A stretch of DNA of 64,000 nt from Bradyrhizobium agreste (GTDB taxonomy: Bacteria > Pseudomonadota > Alphaproteobacteria > Rhizobiales > Xanthobacteraceae), in NCBI RefSeq assembly GCF_016031625.1, contig NZ_JACCHP010000014.1:62001-126000 (forward strand). The letters run 5' to 3'. Numbering within the stretch: the stretch's first letter is position 1; the number at the start of each line of letters is the position of its first letter. The position numbers and the translations under genes were made by a program. The notes under the pieces were generated by a model. It had not been told where the DNA came from. It was given only the letters and a program-made list of their open reading frames with translations, and did no database searches. Below, piece by piece: positions 37,043 through 47,134 of the stretch.

Positions 37043-38644
37043 GCTTCCGAACAGCGAGCGGTGGTCCCGCAGGATCGCTTGCGCGGCGTTATGGCCGGGC
37101 GCGCCGGTGACGCCGCCGCCGGGATGGGCGCCGGAGCCGCAATGGTAGAGGCCTCTCAGCGGCCCGCGATAATCGGCGTGGCCCAGCATCGGCCGCGCCG
37201 AGAACAGCTGGTTCAACGTCAGCGCGCCGTGGAAGATGTCGCCGCCGAGCAGCCCGAACTGCCGCTCGAGATCGAGCGGAGACAGGATCTGCCGGCCGAG
37301 CACGCTCGCCGCAAAACCCGGGGCGTACTTGTCCACCGTCGCGATCATGAGATCGGCGACCTCCTCGCGATGGTCGTCCCAGGACCTGCCATCGGGAAGG
37401 CTTGGTGCGACATGCTGGCAGAACAGGCTCGCGACATGCTTGCCGGCCGGAGCCAGCGTGTCGTCGAGCGTTGAGGGGATCAGCATTTCCACCACGGGCT
37501 CGCGGCTCCACCCTTGCGCGCGCGCGTCGAGCCAGGCGCGGTCCATATAGCCGAGGCTCGGCGCCAGGATGATGCCCGAGGTGAGGTGATCGCCCTCGCC
37601 TGGTAGCGCCGTGAAGGAGGGCAGGCGGTCCAGCGCCACGTTCATGCGGAATGTGCCGGAGCCGTTCTTCCAGTGCCGGATGCGGGCGAGGAAGTCCGCA
37701 GGCAGCGCGTCGGCCGCGATCAGGCGCGTGTAGAGCAGCTTCGGATTGACGTTGGCCGCGACATATTTCGCGCGGATGGCAGAGCCGTTCTCCAGCACGA
37801 CGCCGACGGCGCGATCGCGCTCGACGATGACCTCGCGGACGCCGGCATCCGTGTCGATCACGACGCCGCGCTCGCGTGCCGCGCGTGCCATGGCCTGCGT
37901 GATCGCGCCCATGCCGCCGATGGCGTGGCCCCAGACGCCCTTCTTGCCGTTCACCTCGCCGAACGCGTGATGCAGCATCACGTAGGCGGAGCCGGCGGCG
38001 TAGGGGCTGGCATAGTTGCCGACGATGGCATCGAAGCCGAACAGCGCCTTGACCAGATCGTGCTCGAACCGTTCGTCCAGCATCTCGCCGGCCGAGCGGG
38101 TGAACAGATCGAGCAGGCTGCGGCTCTGTTCCAGCGTCAGGCCGCGCAGAATGTTGGCGCTCTGCAAAGCGTTCACGGCCTCGCGGATCGCATTGGGGCC
38201 GAAACCGTCGAGCAGGTTCGGCGGCGCGCGCAGCACGAATCGCCTGAGCACGTCAGCAATGTCTTCCAGCTCGCGCGCGAAGCCGTCGAGGGCTTCCGCA
38301 TCATGCGCGCTGAGCCGCGCCACCGAGGCTTTCGTCCGCCCCTCGCCGGTGAGAAGATAGCTGCCATCCGGCGCGGGCAGAAAATTCTGCGCGCGCCGCT
38401 CGACAATGCGCAGGCCCTGCTCGGCGAGCTTGAGGTCACGGATCACCTGCGGATTGAGCAGGCTCACGGTGTAGGCGGCGACCGAATTCCTGAATCCGGG
38501 ATGAAACTCCTCCGTCACCGCGGCACCGCCGACCACCTTGCGCCGCTCGATCACGCGCACGCGCAGACCCGCCATCGCGAGATAGGTCGCGCAGGTGAGG
38601 CCGTTGTGGCCCGCGCCGATGATGATGACGTCGGTTTCGGTCAT
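37034..38644 (-). CDS. FAD-dependent oxidoreductase, carotenoid-desaturase-like
   Basis: The 536-residue protein opens with the dinucleotide-binding motif TDVIIIGAGHNGLTCATYLA and continues as in the CrtI/PYROXD2-like amine-oxidase clan, with GGAAVTEEFHPGF and a C-terminal flavin-contact segment YHCGSGAHPGGGVTGAPGHN. Close relatives are usually annotated as phytoene desaturase-like or NAD(P)/FAD-dependent oxidoreductases; the substrate is not clear and no carotenoid genes are nearby. Its stop codon falls inside the DnaA-box-like cluster. Confidence 0.85.
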   Translation of the reverse strand: MTETDVIIIGAGHNGLTCATYLAMAGLRVRVIERRKVVGGAAVTEEFHPGFRNSVAAYTVSLLNPQVIRDLKLAEQGLRIVERRAQNFLPAPDGSYLLTGEGRTKASVARLSAHDAEALDGFARELEDIADVLRRFVLRAPPNLLDGFGPNAIREAVNALQSANILRGLTLEQSRSLLDLFTRSAGEMLDERFEHDLVKALFGFDAIVGNYASPYAAGSAYVMLHHAFGEVNGKKGVWGHAIGGMGAITQAMARAARERGVVIDTDAGVREVIVERDRAVGVVLENGSAIRAKYVAANVNPKLLYTRLIAADALPADFLARIRHWKNGSGTFRMNVALDRLPSFTALPGEGDHLTSGIILAPSLGYMDRAWLDARAQGWSREPVVEMLIPSTLDDTLAPAGKHVASLFCQHVAPSLPDGRSWDDHREEVADLMIATVDKYAPGFAASVLGRQILSPLDLERQFGLLGGDIFHGALTLNQLFSARPMLGHADYRGPLRGLYHCGSGAHPGGGVTGAPGHNAAQAILRDHRSLFGSRG

Positions 38645-38655
38645 GATGTCCCAGG

Positions 38656-38736
38656 CGTCATTCCGGAGCGATGCGCAGCATCGAATCCGGAATCTCGAGG
38701 TTCCGGGTTCGCCTCTTCGAGGCGCCCCGGAACGAC
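38656..38736. repeat. Intergenic palindromic repeat, family B (short copy)
   Basis: A shorter family B copy: CGTCATTCCGGAGCGATGCG to GGCGCCCCGGAACGAC, with an inner TTCGAATCCGGAATC...GGTTCCGGGTTC pairing. It lies upstream of both the divergent oxidoreductase and spermidine-synthase-like genes. Confidence 0.8.
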
Positions 38737-38853
38737 ATCTGTATATCAGGCATTTCTTGCTGCAACATCACGCCACGCTTTATTGCCCGTTCAGGCGCCC
38801 TGTGCTCCATTGCGCGCGGTCCGGCGCCCGCCGGGGTTTGAGCCGGAGCTTCC

Positions 38854-41133
38854 ATGGATTCGATCGTGCAACCCGCCGCCACGGAGCAGCCGTCGTCGTC
38901 GCGCAACCGGCTGCTGCTGACGGTCTACACCGCTGCGATCTTCGTCAGCGCGCTGCTGCTGTTCTCGGTGCAGCCGCTGTTCACCAAGATGGTGTTGCCG
39001 CGGCTCGGCGGCTCGCCGGCGGTGTGGTCGGTGGCCATGGTGTTCTTCCAGTCGCTGCTGCTGGCCGGCTATGCCTATGCGCATTTGTTGATGCAGGCGC
39101 GGGGCCGGATCGTCCCCGTTGCGGTGCATCTGGTGCTGCTGGTCGCCGCCTTCGCCACGCTGCCGCTCGGCATCGCCTCCGCCTACGGCGAGCCGCCGGC
39201 CTCGGGCTACGCGCTCTGGCTGCTTGGCCTCTTCGCGGTCTCGATCGGGCTGCCGTTCTTCGCGCTGGCCGCCAATAATCCGCTGCTGCAGGCCTGGTTC
39301 GTCCGCACCGGCCATCCGGCCGCGCACGATCCCTATTTCCTCTATGCCTCCTCGAATATCGGCAGCTTCCTCGCACTGCTGTCCTATCCGTTCCTGCTGG
39401 AGCCGATGTTCACGCTGCAGATGCAGAACCGGTTCTGGACCGGCCTCTATGGCCTGTTGATTCTTCTCATCGGCACCTGCGGCGTGCTGTTGTTGCGTTC
39501 GCCGAAGCTGGCGCTGACCGACGCGCGGGTGGATGACGTGAATGCGCCCGCGCCCGGCCTCTTGACGCGGCTGCGCTGGATCTTCCTCGCCGCCGTGCCC
39601 TCGGGCCTGCTCATCGCCGTCACCGCGCACATCTCGACCGACGTCGCGGCGGCGCCGCTTTTGTGGGTGCTGCCGCTGTCGCTGTACCTCTTGACCTGGG
39701 TGGTCGTATTCCAGTCGCGGCCGCTGCTGCCGCACAAATGGATGCTGATGCTCCAGCCGGTCGCCATCGCGGGCATCGTCGTTCTGCTGGCCTTCGGCGG
39801 CGAGCAGAACCTGCTGCTGACGCTCGGCGGGCATCAACTCTGCTTCTTCGTCATCGCCATGGCCTGCCACGGCGAACTGGCGCGGACGCGGCCTGCTGCC
39901 AAATACCTCACCGGCTTCTATGTGGCGCTATCGTTCGGCGGCATGGTCGGTGGCTTGTTCGCGGGGCTCGTTGCGCCCTTCACCTTTTCGTGGATCGCCG
40001 AATATCCGATCCTGATCGCGCTTGCCGCGCTGTGCCGTCCGTCCGCGAACGAGCGGCTGGCCGCCGTCGTCAAATGGTACTGGCTGGCGCTCGCCGCACT
40101 CGCGGTGGCGCTCATCGCGCCGTCATACACGACCGGCGGCATGTCGAGCTGGTTCGAGGATCATCGCGTCTGGGTCGCCGGTGCCGTCGGCGTGCTCGCC
40201 GCGCTGCTCGCGCTGATCCTCAATGCCGGGCGCTGGAAGATCTTTGCCACCGTCGCGCTGGCGCTGGCATTGATCCGCCTTTATCCCGCAGACGAGGGCC
40301 GCGTCACGACCGTGCGCAGCTTCTTCGGCGTGCACAAGATCGTGGAGACGCCGGGCGGCTATTTCCATGTGCTGATGCACGGCACCACCATTCACGGCGC
40401 CGAGCGCTTCCGCAACAATGACGGCACGCCTGTAACCGGCCGGCCCGAGCCGATCACCTATTATCACAAGGACGGCGGCATCGGTCAGGCCGTCAGCGCG
40501 ATCCGCGAGCGCAAGGGCGCGCCGCTGAAGGTCGCCGCGATCGGCGTCGGCTCCGGCACGCTCGCCTGCGCCGCCGAACCGGGGGAGGACTGGACCTTTT
40601 TCGAGATCGACCAGTCCATGGTCGACGCAGCGCGTGACCCCAGGAATTTCCGCTACATCTCGAGCTGCATGCCGGACATGAAGCCCGTCATCGGCGATGC
40701 GCGCCTCACCTTCGCCAAGGAACCCGACGGCGCCTATGATCTCATCATCGTCGATGCCTATTCGTCTGATGCGATCCCGATCCATCTTGCCACCGAAGAG
40801 GCGATGAAGATCTACAAGGACAAGCTCGCGCCGCACGGTTCCGTGGTGATGCACGTCTCGAACCGGCATCTGGATCTCGAAACCGTGGTCGTCGGCATCG
40901 CGGACGCCAACGATCTCAAGAGCTGGGTCTTCAACGAGGATTCCGGGCGCGATGGTGACTACATCTTCTCGACCGACGTCGTCATCTCCGCGCGCGAGGA
41001 GGCCGATGTCGGCAGGCTCGCGTCCTCCAAGCAGTGGGAGCAGACCGAAGCCGACGACAGGGTGCGGGTCTGGACCGACGATTATTCTAACATCCTGGGC
41101 GCGCTGTATCGGCGTTGGAAGGACGGGGAGTAG
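38854..41133 (+). CDS. Membrane-fused spermidine synthase-like protein
   Basis: The 759-residue protein joins about a dozen hydrophobic helices (residues 20-470) to a C-terminal Rossmann domain (residues 490-745). The latter carries AAIGVGSGTLACAA near 562 and DAYSSDAIPIHLATEEA at 634, the catalytic-Asp segment of aminopropyltransferases. The membrane part resembles the transporter-like region of the 'fused MFS/spermidine synthase' group. It may form or handle polyamines or related compounds at the membrane, but the decarboxylated-SAM and putrescine-binding residues cannot be confirmed here. No speD or other polyamine gene is adjacent. Confidence 0.85.
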   Translation: MDSIVQPAATEQPSSSRNRLLLTVYTAAIFVSALLLFSVQPLFTKMVLPRLGGSPAVWSVAMVFFQSLLLAGYAYAHLLMQARGRIVPVAVHLVLLVAAFATLPLGIASAYGEPPASGYALWLLGLFAVSIGLPFFALAANNPLLQAWFVRTGHPAAHDPYFLYASSNIGSFLALLSYPFLLEPMFTLQMQNRFWTGLYGLLILLIGTCGVLLLRSPKLALTDARVDDVNAPAPGLLTRLRWIFLAAVPSGLLIAVTAHISTDVAAAPLLWVLPLSLYLLTWVVVFQSRPLLPHKWMLMLQPVAIAGIVVLLAFGGEQNLLLTLGGHQLCFFVIAMACHGELARTRPAAKYLTGFYVALSFGGMVGGLFAGLVAPFTFSWIAEYPILIALAALCRPSANERLAAVVKWYWLALAALAVALIAPSYTTGGMSSWFEDHRVWVAGAVGVLAALLALILNAGRWKIFATVALALALIRLYPADEGRVTTVRSFFGVHKIVETPGGYFHVLMHGTTIHGAERFRNNDGTPVTGRPEPITYYHKDGGIGQAVSAIRERKGAPLKVAAIGVGSGTLACAAEPGEDWTFFEIDQSMVDAARDPRNFRYISSCMPDMKPVIGDARLTFAKEPDGAYDLIIVDAYSSDAIPIHLATEEAMKIYKDKLAPHGSVVMHVSNRHLDLETVVVGIADANDLKSWVFNEDSGRDGDYIFSTDVVISAREEADVGRLASSKQWEQTEADDRVRVWTDDYSNILGALYRRWKDGE

Positions 41134-41142
41134 GGCCCTCTT

Positions 41143-41230
41143 CGTAGCCCGGATGGAGCGAAGCGCAATCCGGGGCCGCTCCATGCGTGGGTTCTGTCCC
41201 GGATTTCGCTGCGCTCCATCCGGGCTACGA
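41143..41230. repeat. Intergenic palindromic repeat, family D
   Basis: CGTAGCCCGGATGGAGCGAA and its near-complement CGCTCCATCCGGGCTACG frame an 88-base inverted repeat that exactly fills the gap between two convergent genes, starting 10 bases after one stop and ending 3 bases before the other. A bidirectional terminator role is plausible. Confidence 0.9.
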
Positions 41231-41232
41231 GA

Positions 41233-42228
41233 TTAAGGCATCACCGGCGTTCCCGCCGGCAGCGCAATCCCCTTCTCGCCGGCGACCTGCCGCAGCAGGT
41301 CCGGCCGATCCGAGATGATGCCGTCGACGCCGATCTCGATCATCCGCGCCATGTCCTCGCGCTTGTTCACCGTCCAGACCACGACGCGCAGCCCGAGAGC
41401 GTGAGCCTCGGTCACGAGCGCCGCGGTGACGTCGCCGAAATAGGGCGACCAGATCGCGCCGCCCGCAGCCTTGATCGTCCGCGGCAGCGAGCCGCCGTGA
41501 TCGGCCGGGCTGAACCCCGCCGTCCAGTTCGTCGCCTTGTCGAGCGCAACCGTCGGAGCCGAGCCGCGCTGCAGCGTCAGGTACACGGTTGGAATCTTCG
41601 GCGCCTGCTGCTGGACCAGCAGCAGGGTCCGCCAGTCGAACGACTGGATCATGACGCGATCGGAGAATCCCTCGGTCTCGATCACCCCGAGCAGCTTCGC
41701 GACGAAGGCCTGCGGATCAAGCGTCTCATCCGGATGGTTCGGATCGATCTTGGTCTCGATGTTGAAGCGCACCTGTGTGTTGCCGGACTTGCGCACCAGC
41801 GCGAACAGCTCGGGCAGGGTGGGAATGCGCGTCCCCGGCAGCGCATGCTGGTCGGGGAATTGTCGCGAGTAGGCGCTGTCGGGGCGGATCCGGCCGACGT
41901 CATAGGTCCTGACCTCGTCGAGCCGCAGCTTGACGAAAGGCGTGCCGGGCGGAGCGACGTAGGCCCCATCGGGCCGCCGTGCGAGATCGGGATTGAGTCC
42001 GCGCTCATGCGAGACGATGACCTGGCCGTCGGCGGTGACGCCGACGTCGAGCTCCAGCGTGTCCACGCCCATCGTCAGCGAATGGGCGAAGGCGGGCAGG
42101 GTGTTTTCCGGCAGCAGCGCCCGCCCGCCGCGATGCGCCTCGAGGTCGAAGGCCAAATCAGATCCCATGGCTTGTCCGGCAGTGAGAAGCGAGAGCAGCA
42201 CCGGGATTGTCGTGGCACGTGATGGCAT
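41233..42228 (-). CDS. Glycerophosphodiester phosphodiesterase, exported
   Basis: The 331-residue protein has a signal peptide (TTIPVLLSLLTAGQAMGSD) and the GDPD barrel: the EAHRGGRALLPENTLPAF motif with its catalytic His, then ELDVGVTADGQVIVSHE. It hydrolyses glycerophosphodiesters to glycerol 3-phosphate and an alcohol, here in the periplasm. I use the ATG at 42228, which has GAGG just upstream; the longer frame starts six codons earlier without such a site. Confidence 0.93.
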   Translation of the reverse strand: MPSRATTIPVLLSLLTAGQAMGSDLAFDLEAHRGGRALLPENTLPAFAHSLTMGVDTLELDVGVTADGQVIVSHERGLNPDLARRPDGAYVAPPGTPFVKLRLDEVRTYDVGRIRPDSAYSRQFPDQHALPGTRIPTLPELFALVRKSGNTQVRFNIETKIDPNHPDETLDPQAFVAKLLGVIETEGFSDRVMIQSFDWRTLLLVQQQAPKIPTVYLTLQRGSAPTVALDKATNWTAGFSPADHGGSLPRTIKAAGGAIWSPYFGDVTAALVTEAHALGLRVVVWTVNKREDMARMIEIGVDGIISDRPDLLRQVAGEKGIALPAGTPVMP

Positions 42229-42266
42229 GGTGCCTCGAAGATCCAAGGCGGTTGATGGTCGCAGCG

Positions 42267-43046
42267 TCAGTTCTGATAGTAATAGCCGCGCGGCTGATAA
42301 ACCTGACGAGGCTGCTGCTGATAATAGTAGCCCTGCTGGCCATAGCCTTGGTCGTAGGTTGGCTGCGGCAGTTGCTGATAGGCCTGCGTGCCATAGGGAC
42401 GCGTGATCGAGCGCGGCGCCGGATAGCGCGCGCCGGTGTCGCTGCCGTCGGCCGGATAAATGTAATTGTCGTCCTGCGGCATGTAGCGGCGGGCGGGCTG
42501 CTGCGGCGTCAGGTTCACGGGATCACCCGTGGTGGCGTACTGCTCCTCGGCCGGCTGTTGCGGGGCGCGGGCCAGTGCTGTGTTGTTACGGCCGCGCGGA
42601 TTGCGCGCCAGCGCCACCTGTGCCGAACCGGTCAGCGTCACCGTGGTGTTGAGCACGCCCTGCTGCTGCACCAGCGCATAGAGCGTCGAGGCGTTCTGGC
42701 GCGACAGGCGCACGCAGCCATGGGATGCCGGCGAGCCGAGCCGGCCGACCGAGTCCGTGCCGTGGATGGCGTGCCCGATCTTGGTGAAGAAGATCGCGTG
42801 CGGCATCGGTGCATCGTCGAATTCCTTGGAATAATGATCCTCTTCCATGCGGAAGGCGCGGAAGGCGCCGTTCGGGGTCTCGCGCGAGGGGATGCCGGTC
42901 GACACCGGCCAGTGGTAGCGCGCGACACCGTCGACGGCGACGGTCATCTGCTGATTGTCCTTGTCGACAGTGATCTCGACCTTGGCCTGCGCGGTGCCCG
43001 CGCTCAAAATCATCAGGGATATGAAAGCAATCAAAAACGAACGCAT
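42267..43046 (-). CDS. L,D-transpeptidase (YkuD), periplasmic
   Basis: The 259-residue product has a signal peptide ending TAQA, a YkuD catalytic domain with HAIHGTDSVGRLGSPASHGC (His109 and Cys111 in SHGCVRLS), and a C-terminal 90 residues rich in Gln, Pro and Tyr. The domain forms 3-3 peptidoglycan cross-links or attaches proteins to peptidoglycan; which one is not visible. The repetitive tail (QQGYYYQQQPRQVYQ style) could be a flexible wall-spanning segment. It is 38 bases upstream of the glycerophosphodiesterase gene on the same strand. Confidence 0.93.
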   Translation of the reverse strand: MRSFLIAFISLMILSAGTAQAKVEITVDKDNQQMTVAVDGVARYHWPVSTGIPSRETPNGAFRAFRMEEDHYSKEFDDAPMPHAIFFTKIGHAIHGTDSVGRLGSPASHGCVRLSRQNASTLYALVQQQGVLNTTVTLTGSAQVALARNPRGRNNTALARAPQQPAEEQYATTGDPVNLTPQQPARRYMPQDDNYIYPADGSDTGARYPAPRSITRPYGTQAYQQLPQPTYDQGYGQQGYYYQQQPRQVYQPRGYYYQN

Positions 43047-43235
43047 CTGACTTCTGGCCTCCGGTCTGTACATATTCGCGCCGCGGCTCTCCGTCCCCCG
43101 GCGTGCATTATGCCTTTAGCTCGGCGTTGGTTCCAGCGGCCTGCCTGTCCATCGTTAACGTGATGCCGGGCGTAAGCAAGGCCGCTTTGTGCCGCGCCGG
43201 CTGGCGGCGCTGACATTTTCGCGAGCGCCGCGCGG

Positions 43236-43993
43236 TCAGTTCTTGAGCCGGTAACCCGTCCGAAAAATCCACCAGATCACGACCAGGCAGATCACCAGGA
43301 ACGCCACCGTCATGCCGATGCTGACGGACACGCTGACGTCGGCGATCTCGTAAAAGCTCCAACGGAAGCCGGAGATCAGGTAGACGACCGGGTTGAGCAG
43401 CGCGACCGTGCGCCAGGCGGGCGGCAGCATGTCGATGGAATAGAAGCTGCCGCCGAGGAAGGTGAGCGGCGTCACCACCAGCATCGGAATCATCTGCAGC
43501 TTCTCGAAGCCATCGGCCCAGATGCCGATGATGAAGCCGAACAGGCTGAACGTCACCGCCGTCAGCACCAGGAAGGCCAGCATCCAGACCGGATGGTGGA
43601 TGTGAAGGGGCACGAACAGGCCGGCGGTCGCCAGGATGATCAGGCCGAGGATGATCGACTTGGTCGCGGCGGCGCCGACATAGCCGAGCACGATCTCGAA
43701 ATAGGAGATCGGCGCCGACAGGATCTCGTAGATCGTGCCGCTGAATTTCGGGAAGTAGATGCCGAACGAGGCGTTGGCGATGCTCTGCGTCAGCACCGAG
43801 AGCATGATCAGGCCCGGGACGATGAAGGTGCCGTAGCTGACGCCCTCGACCTGGTTGATGCGCGAGCCGATGGCGGCGCCGAACACCACGAAATAGAGCG
43901 AGGTCGAGACCACCGGCGAGACGATGCTTTGCAGCAGCGTCCGCCAGGTGCGCGCCATTTCGAACAGGTAGATGGCGCGGATGGCGCGGTGGT

Positions 43994-43997
<4 letters not shown>
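43236..43997 (-). CDS. ABC-2-type exporter permease
   Basis: The 253-residue protein has six membrane helices and the ABC-2 family signature near its C-terminal half (LTFLGGSFYSIDMLPPAWRTV, LNPVVYLISGFRW). It pairs with the ATPase gene immediately upstream, whose last four bases overlap its ATG (ATGA). Together they match the YadG/YadH-type exporters of unknown substrate. It begins with the typical short cytosolic segment LFEMARTWRTLLQSIVSP. Confidence 0.93.
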
Positions 43998-44917
<920 letters not shown>

Positions 44918-45201
44918 GATGGCCGCAAGGCTGAGGAGCAAAGGCTGGGGAAGGGGCCGGACCATCCAGGAGGCAGGTCGGCGGAGCCCTGAAATAGGAA
45001 CGCCATTGTCTCTCCGCAATTCCCCGGAGAAAAATGGCCTCAAAACGGCCGCTTCAATGGCATGTTCCGGGCAAGTGTTGCGCGATGGTCACGGCTTGCT
45101 GCTAAGATTGGTGGTCACGCGGCTCTTTGTTGCGTCTGCGAGCGCGCCGTGGCTACGATTCCGGCCAATCGCGAAGCGTTTTGCCTCCAGGGAAAAGATC
45201 G

Positions 45202-45921
45202 ATGAGACCGAACGGCCGTCACACCGCCGGCGCCAGCCAATTGTTCGCCCTCCGCGCGTGGGCGATGGGCCTGCTCCTGCTGTCAGCTGTTGCCATCAGC
45301 CCGACCACCGCCAAGGCCGCGCCGAGCCAGGCTGCGGCGGCGACCACGCATGTCTATCTGCTCCGCGGCGTGCTCAACATCTTCTCGCTCGGCCTCGACA
45401 CGATCGGCGCCCGCCTCCAGGCCCAGGGCATCCCGGTGACCGTCGCCAATTTCGTATCCTGGTCCTCGCTCGCCGATGAAGCGGCGGCTGCCTACAAGGC
45501 CGGTCGGCTCAAGACCATCATCCTGGTCGGCCACTCCTCCGGCGCGACGGCGCTGCCCGACATGATCGCCAAGCTCAACCAGCTCGGCGTGCCCGTGAAG
45601 CTCGCGATCGGCCTGGACTCCGTGTTCAAGACCAAGCTCTCGACCGGCGCGGAACGCTACATCAATATCTATATCGGCGACGGTCCCGGCGAGCCGGTGC
45701 GGGCCGCGGCCGGCTTCCGCGGCAAGCTCGACAATGTCGACGTCCGCGGCACCGGCGTCGGCCACATCTCGATCGACAAGAACGAGGCGATCCAGCGCCG
45801 CGTCATCGCCGAGATCGACGCCGCCATCATGCGCTCGCGCGCCCCGGCTGCTCCCGTCGCCGAACCCGGCGCACCGCGGCCCGCGCGTGCGGCTGCGGCC
45901 GCTGCGCCGGCAAGGAACTAG
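45202..45921 (+). CDS. Secreted alpha/beta hydrolase-like protein
   Basis: The 239-residue product has a signal peptide with a long basic start, then a compact lipase-like fold: HVYLLRGVLNIFSLGLD, and the nucleophile elbow VGHSSGATALPD with Ser112. It resembles the next gene (residues 52-215 of that protein) closely in order and motifs, so the two are tandem paralogues. A likely acid/His pair is not obvious beyond TGVGHISIDKNE near the end. Catalysis is therefore not proven. The C-terminal 30 residues are Ala/Pro-rich. A 12-base tandem duplication spans its stop codon. Confidence 0.75.
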   Translation: MRPNGRHTAGASQLFALRAWAMGLLLLSAVAISPTTAKAAPSQAAAATTHVYLLRGVLNIFSLGLDTIGARLQAQGIPVTVANFVSWSSLADEAAAAYKAGRLKTIILVGHSSGATALPDMIAKLNQLGVPVKLAIGLDSVFKTKLSTGAERYINIYIGDGPGEPVRAAAGFRGKLDNVDVRGTGVGHISIDKNEAIQRRVIAEIDAAIMRSRAPAAPVAEPGAPRPARAAAAAAPARN

Positions 45922-45934
45922 TCAAGGAACTAGT
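45911..45934. repeat. Perfect 12-bp tandem duplication across a stop codon
   Basis: CAAGGAACTAGT occurs twice head to tail; the first copy carries the TAG stop of the preceding gene and the second copy repeats the stop in the same frame. It looks like a replication-slippage or repair footprint. Confidence 0.85.
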
Positions 45935-46034
45935 CCGGAACGGCCACGCTTCGGCGCCGCAAAATCTGCCAATTCCGCGGTCATGAAGGACCGCAAGGGG
46001 AGGCGCCGCCTCCGGTGGTAGGACTTCTGGACGG

Positions 46035-46982
46035 ATGGTTGATCCAAGGCGCCTGATCGTGCTGGCAGCAATCGTGCTGCTCGCCCTCGGCACGGGCACG
46101 GCCGCTGCTTCGCCGCCCAAGTCCAAGACCGTTGCGGCGGTCCCCGCCGCGCCGCCGCCTCCGCCGTTCGAGCCGTTGCCGCCGCCGAAGGTCTACCTGT
46201 TTCGCGGCGCCATGGGTCCGATCTTCTCGACCGGCATGGATCGCCTGGGCGAGAAGCTGACGCAGGCCGGCTTCTCGGCCGACGTCTACGAATTCACCCT
46301 GTGCCGGCTGATCGGCAACCGTGCCATCGCCAGCTACAAGGAGAAGGCCGCGCCGATCGTGCTGATCGGCCATTCCATGGGCGGGCTGTGCTCGATCGTC
46401 ATCTCCGAGATGGCGGCCAAGGAGAACATCCCGATCAGCCTCGTCATCGCCATCGACCCCGCGCACGCGACCGGCGATGTCCCCCTCAACGTCGAGCGCT
46501 TCATCAACATCTTCCTGTCCGACAGCGTGCTCGGCGGCGGCGACGTCGTGACCGTCCCCGGCTTTCGCGGCCATTACGCCAGCTATGACCTCAAGGAAAA
46601 CGCGCGCGTCACCCACATCAACATCGAGAAGTCCGACGATATCCACCGTCAGATCGTCGAGATGGTGACGCAGCTGCCGCGCATTCCGCCGCAGACGCAG
46701 GCCGATGCCGTACCGCTGCGCTATCTCGTGCCGGCAGATACGCTGGTCGAATTGTGGGACAGCGGCGTGCGGGTGCCGGTGCGCCGCGGCGACACCATGG
46801 AGAGCATCGCCGCAGCCAACCGCGTGCCGCTGTGGACGCTGGCGCAGAGCAACTCGCTGCCCGAGAACGCGCAGCTGACGCCGGGCCAGACCATCATCGT
46901 CCCCCGCCATCTGATGCCGCCCGAGCCGGCCGCCGCGATGGCCACGCCGCCCGCCGCATCGGCAGCGGGTGGACGAAAATAA
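46035..46982 (+). CDS. Secreted lipase-like protein with LysM domain
   Basis: The 315-residue product has a signal peptide, a Pro-rich linker (residues 36-51), a lipase-like domain with VYLFRGAMGPIFSTGMDRLG and the nucleophile elbow GHSMGG (Ser114), and a C-terminal LysM-type motif (about 248-290: RRGDTMESIAAANRV, ending LTPGQTIIVP). LysM domains bind peptidoglycan, so the protein is probably wall-associated. It is a paralogue of the protein encoded 114 bases upstream, which lacks LysM. Confidence 0.8.
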   Translation: MVDPRRLIVLAAIVLLALGTGTAAASPPKSKTVAAVPAAPPPPPFEPLPPPKVYLFRGAMGPIFSTGMDRLGEKLTQAGFSADVYEFTLCRLIGNRAIASYKEKAAPIVLIGHSMGGLCSIVISEMAAKENIPISLVIAIDPAHATGDVPLNVERFINIFLSDSVLGGGDVVTVPGFRGHYASYDLKENARVTHINIEKSDDIHRQIVEMVTQLPRIPPQTQADAVPLRYLVPADTLVELWDSGVRVPVRRGDTMESIAAANRVPLWTLAQSNSLPENAQLTPGQTIIVPRHLMPPEPAAAMATPPAASAAGGRK

Positions 46983-47037
46983 AGGTCCTTTCGCCGAGAA
47001 CGCAGCGCTTGTCGAGTGGGCGGTCGTTCCGCAAACT

Positions 47038-47123
47038 CGTCATGCCCGGGCTTGTCCCGGGCATCCACGTTCTTGGTACGAGACGAAAGATCGTGGATGG
47101 CCGGGACAAGCCCGGCCATGACG
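47038..47123. repeat. Intergenic palindromic repeat, family A
   Basis: Compact, well-preserved family A copy: CGTCATGCCCGGGCTTGTCC to GGACAAGCCCGGCCATGACG, with an inner CATCCACG/CGTGGATG pair. It lies between convergent genes, 11 bases before the stop of the dehydrogenase gene. Confidence 0.9.
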
Positions 47124-47134
47124 TACAGCCGTGA

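Noticed and set aside
47016..47134. Short coding-looking peptides in the family A repeat (CPGLSRASTFLVRDERSW style)
   Set aside because: These recur wherever the repeat occurs and are commonly mis-annotated as proteins; they follow from the palindrome, not from a gene. The only copy that is translated is the one inside uvrD.
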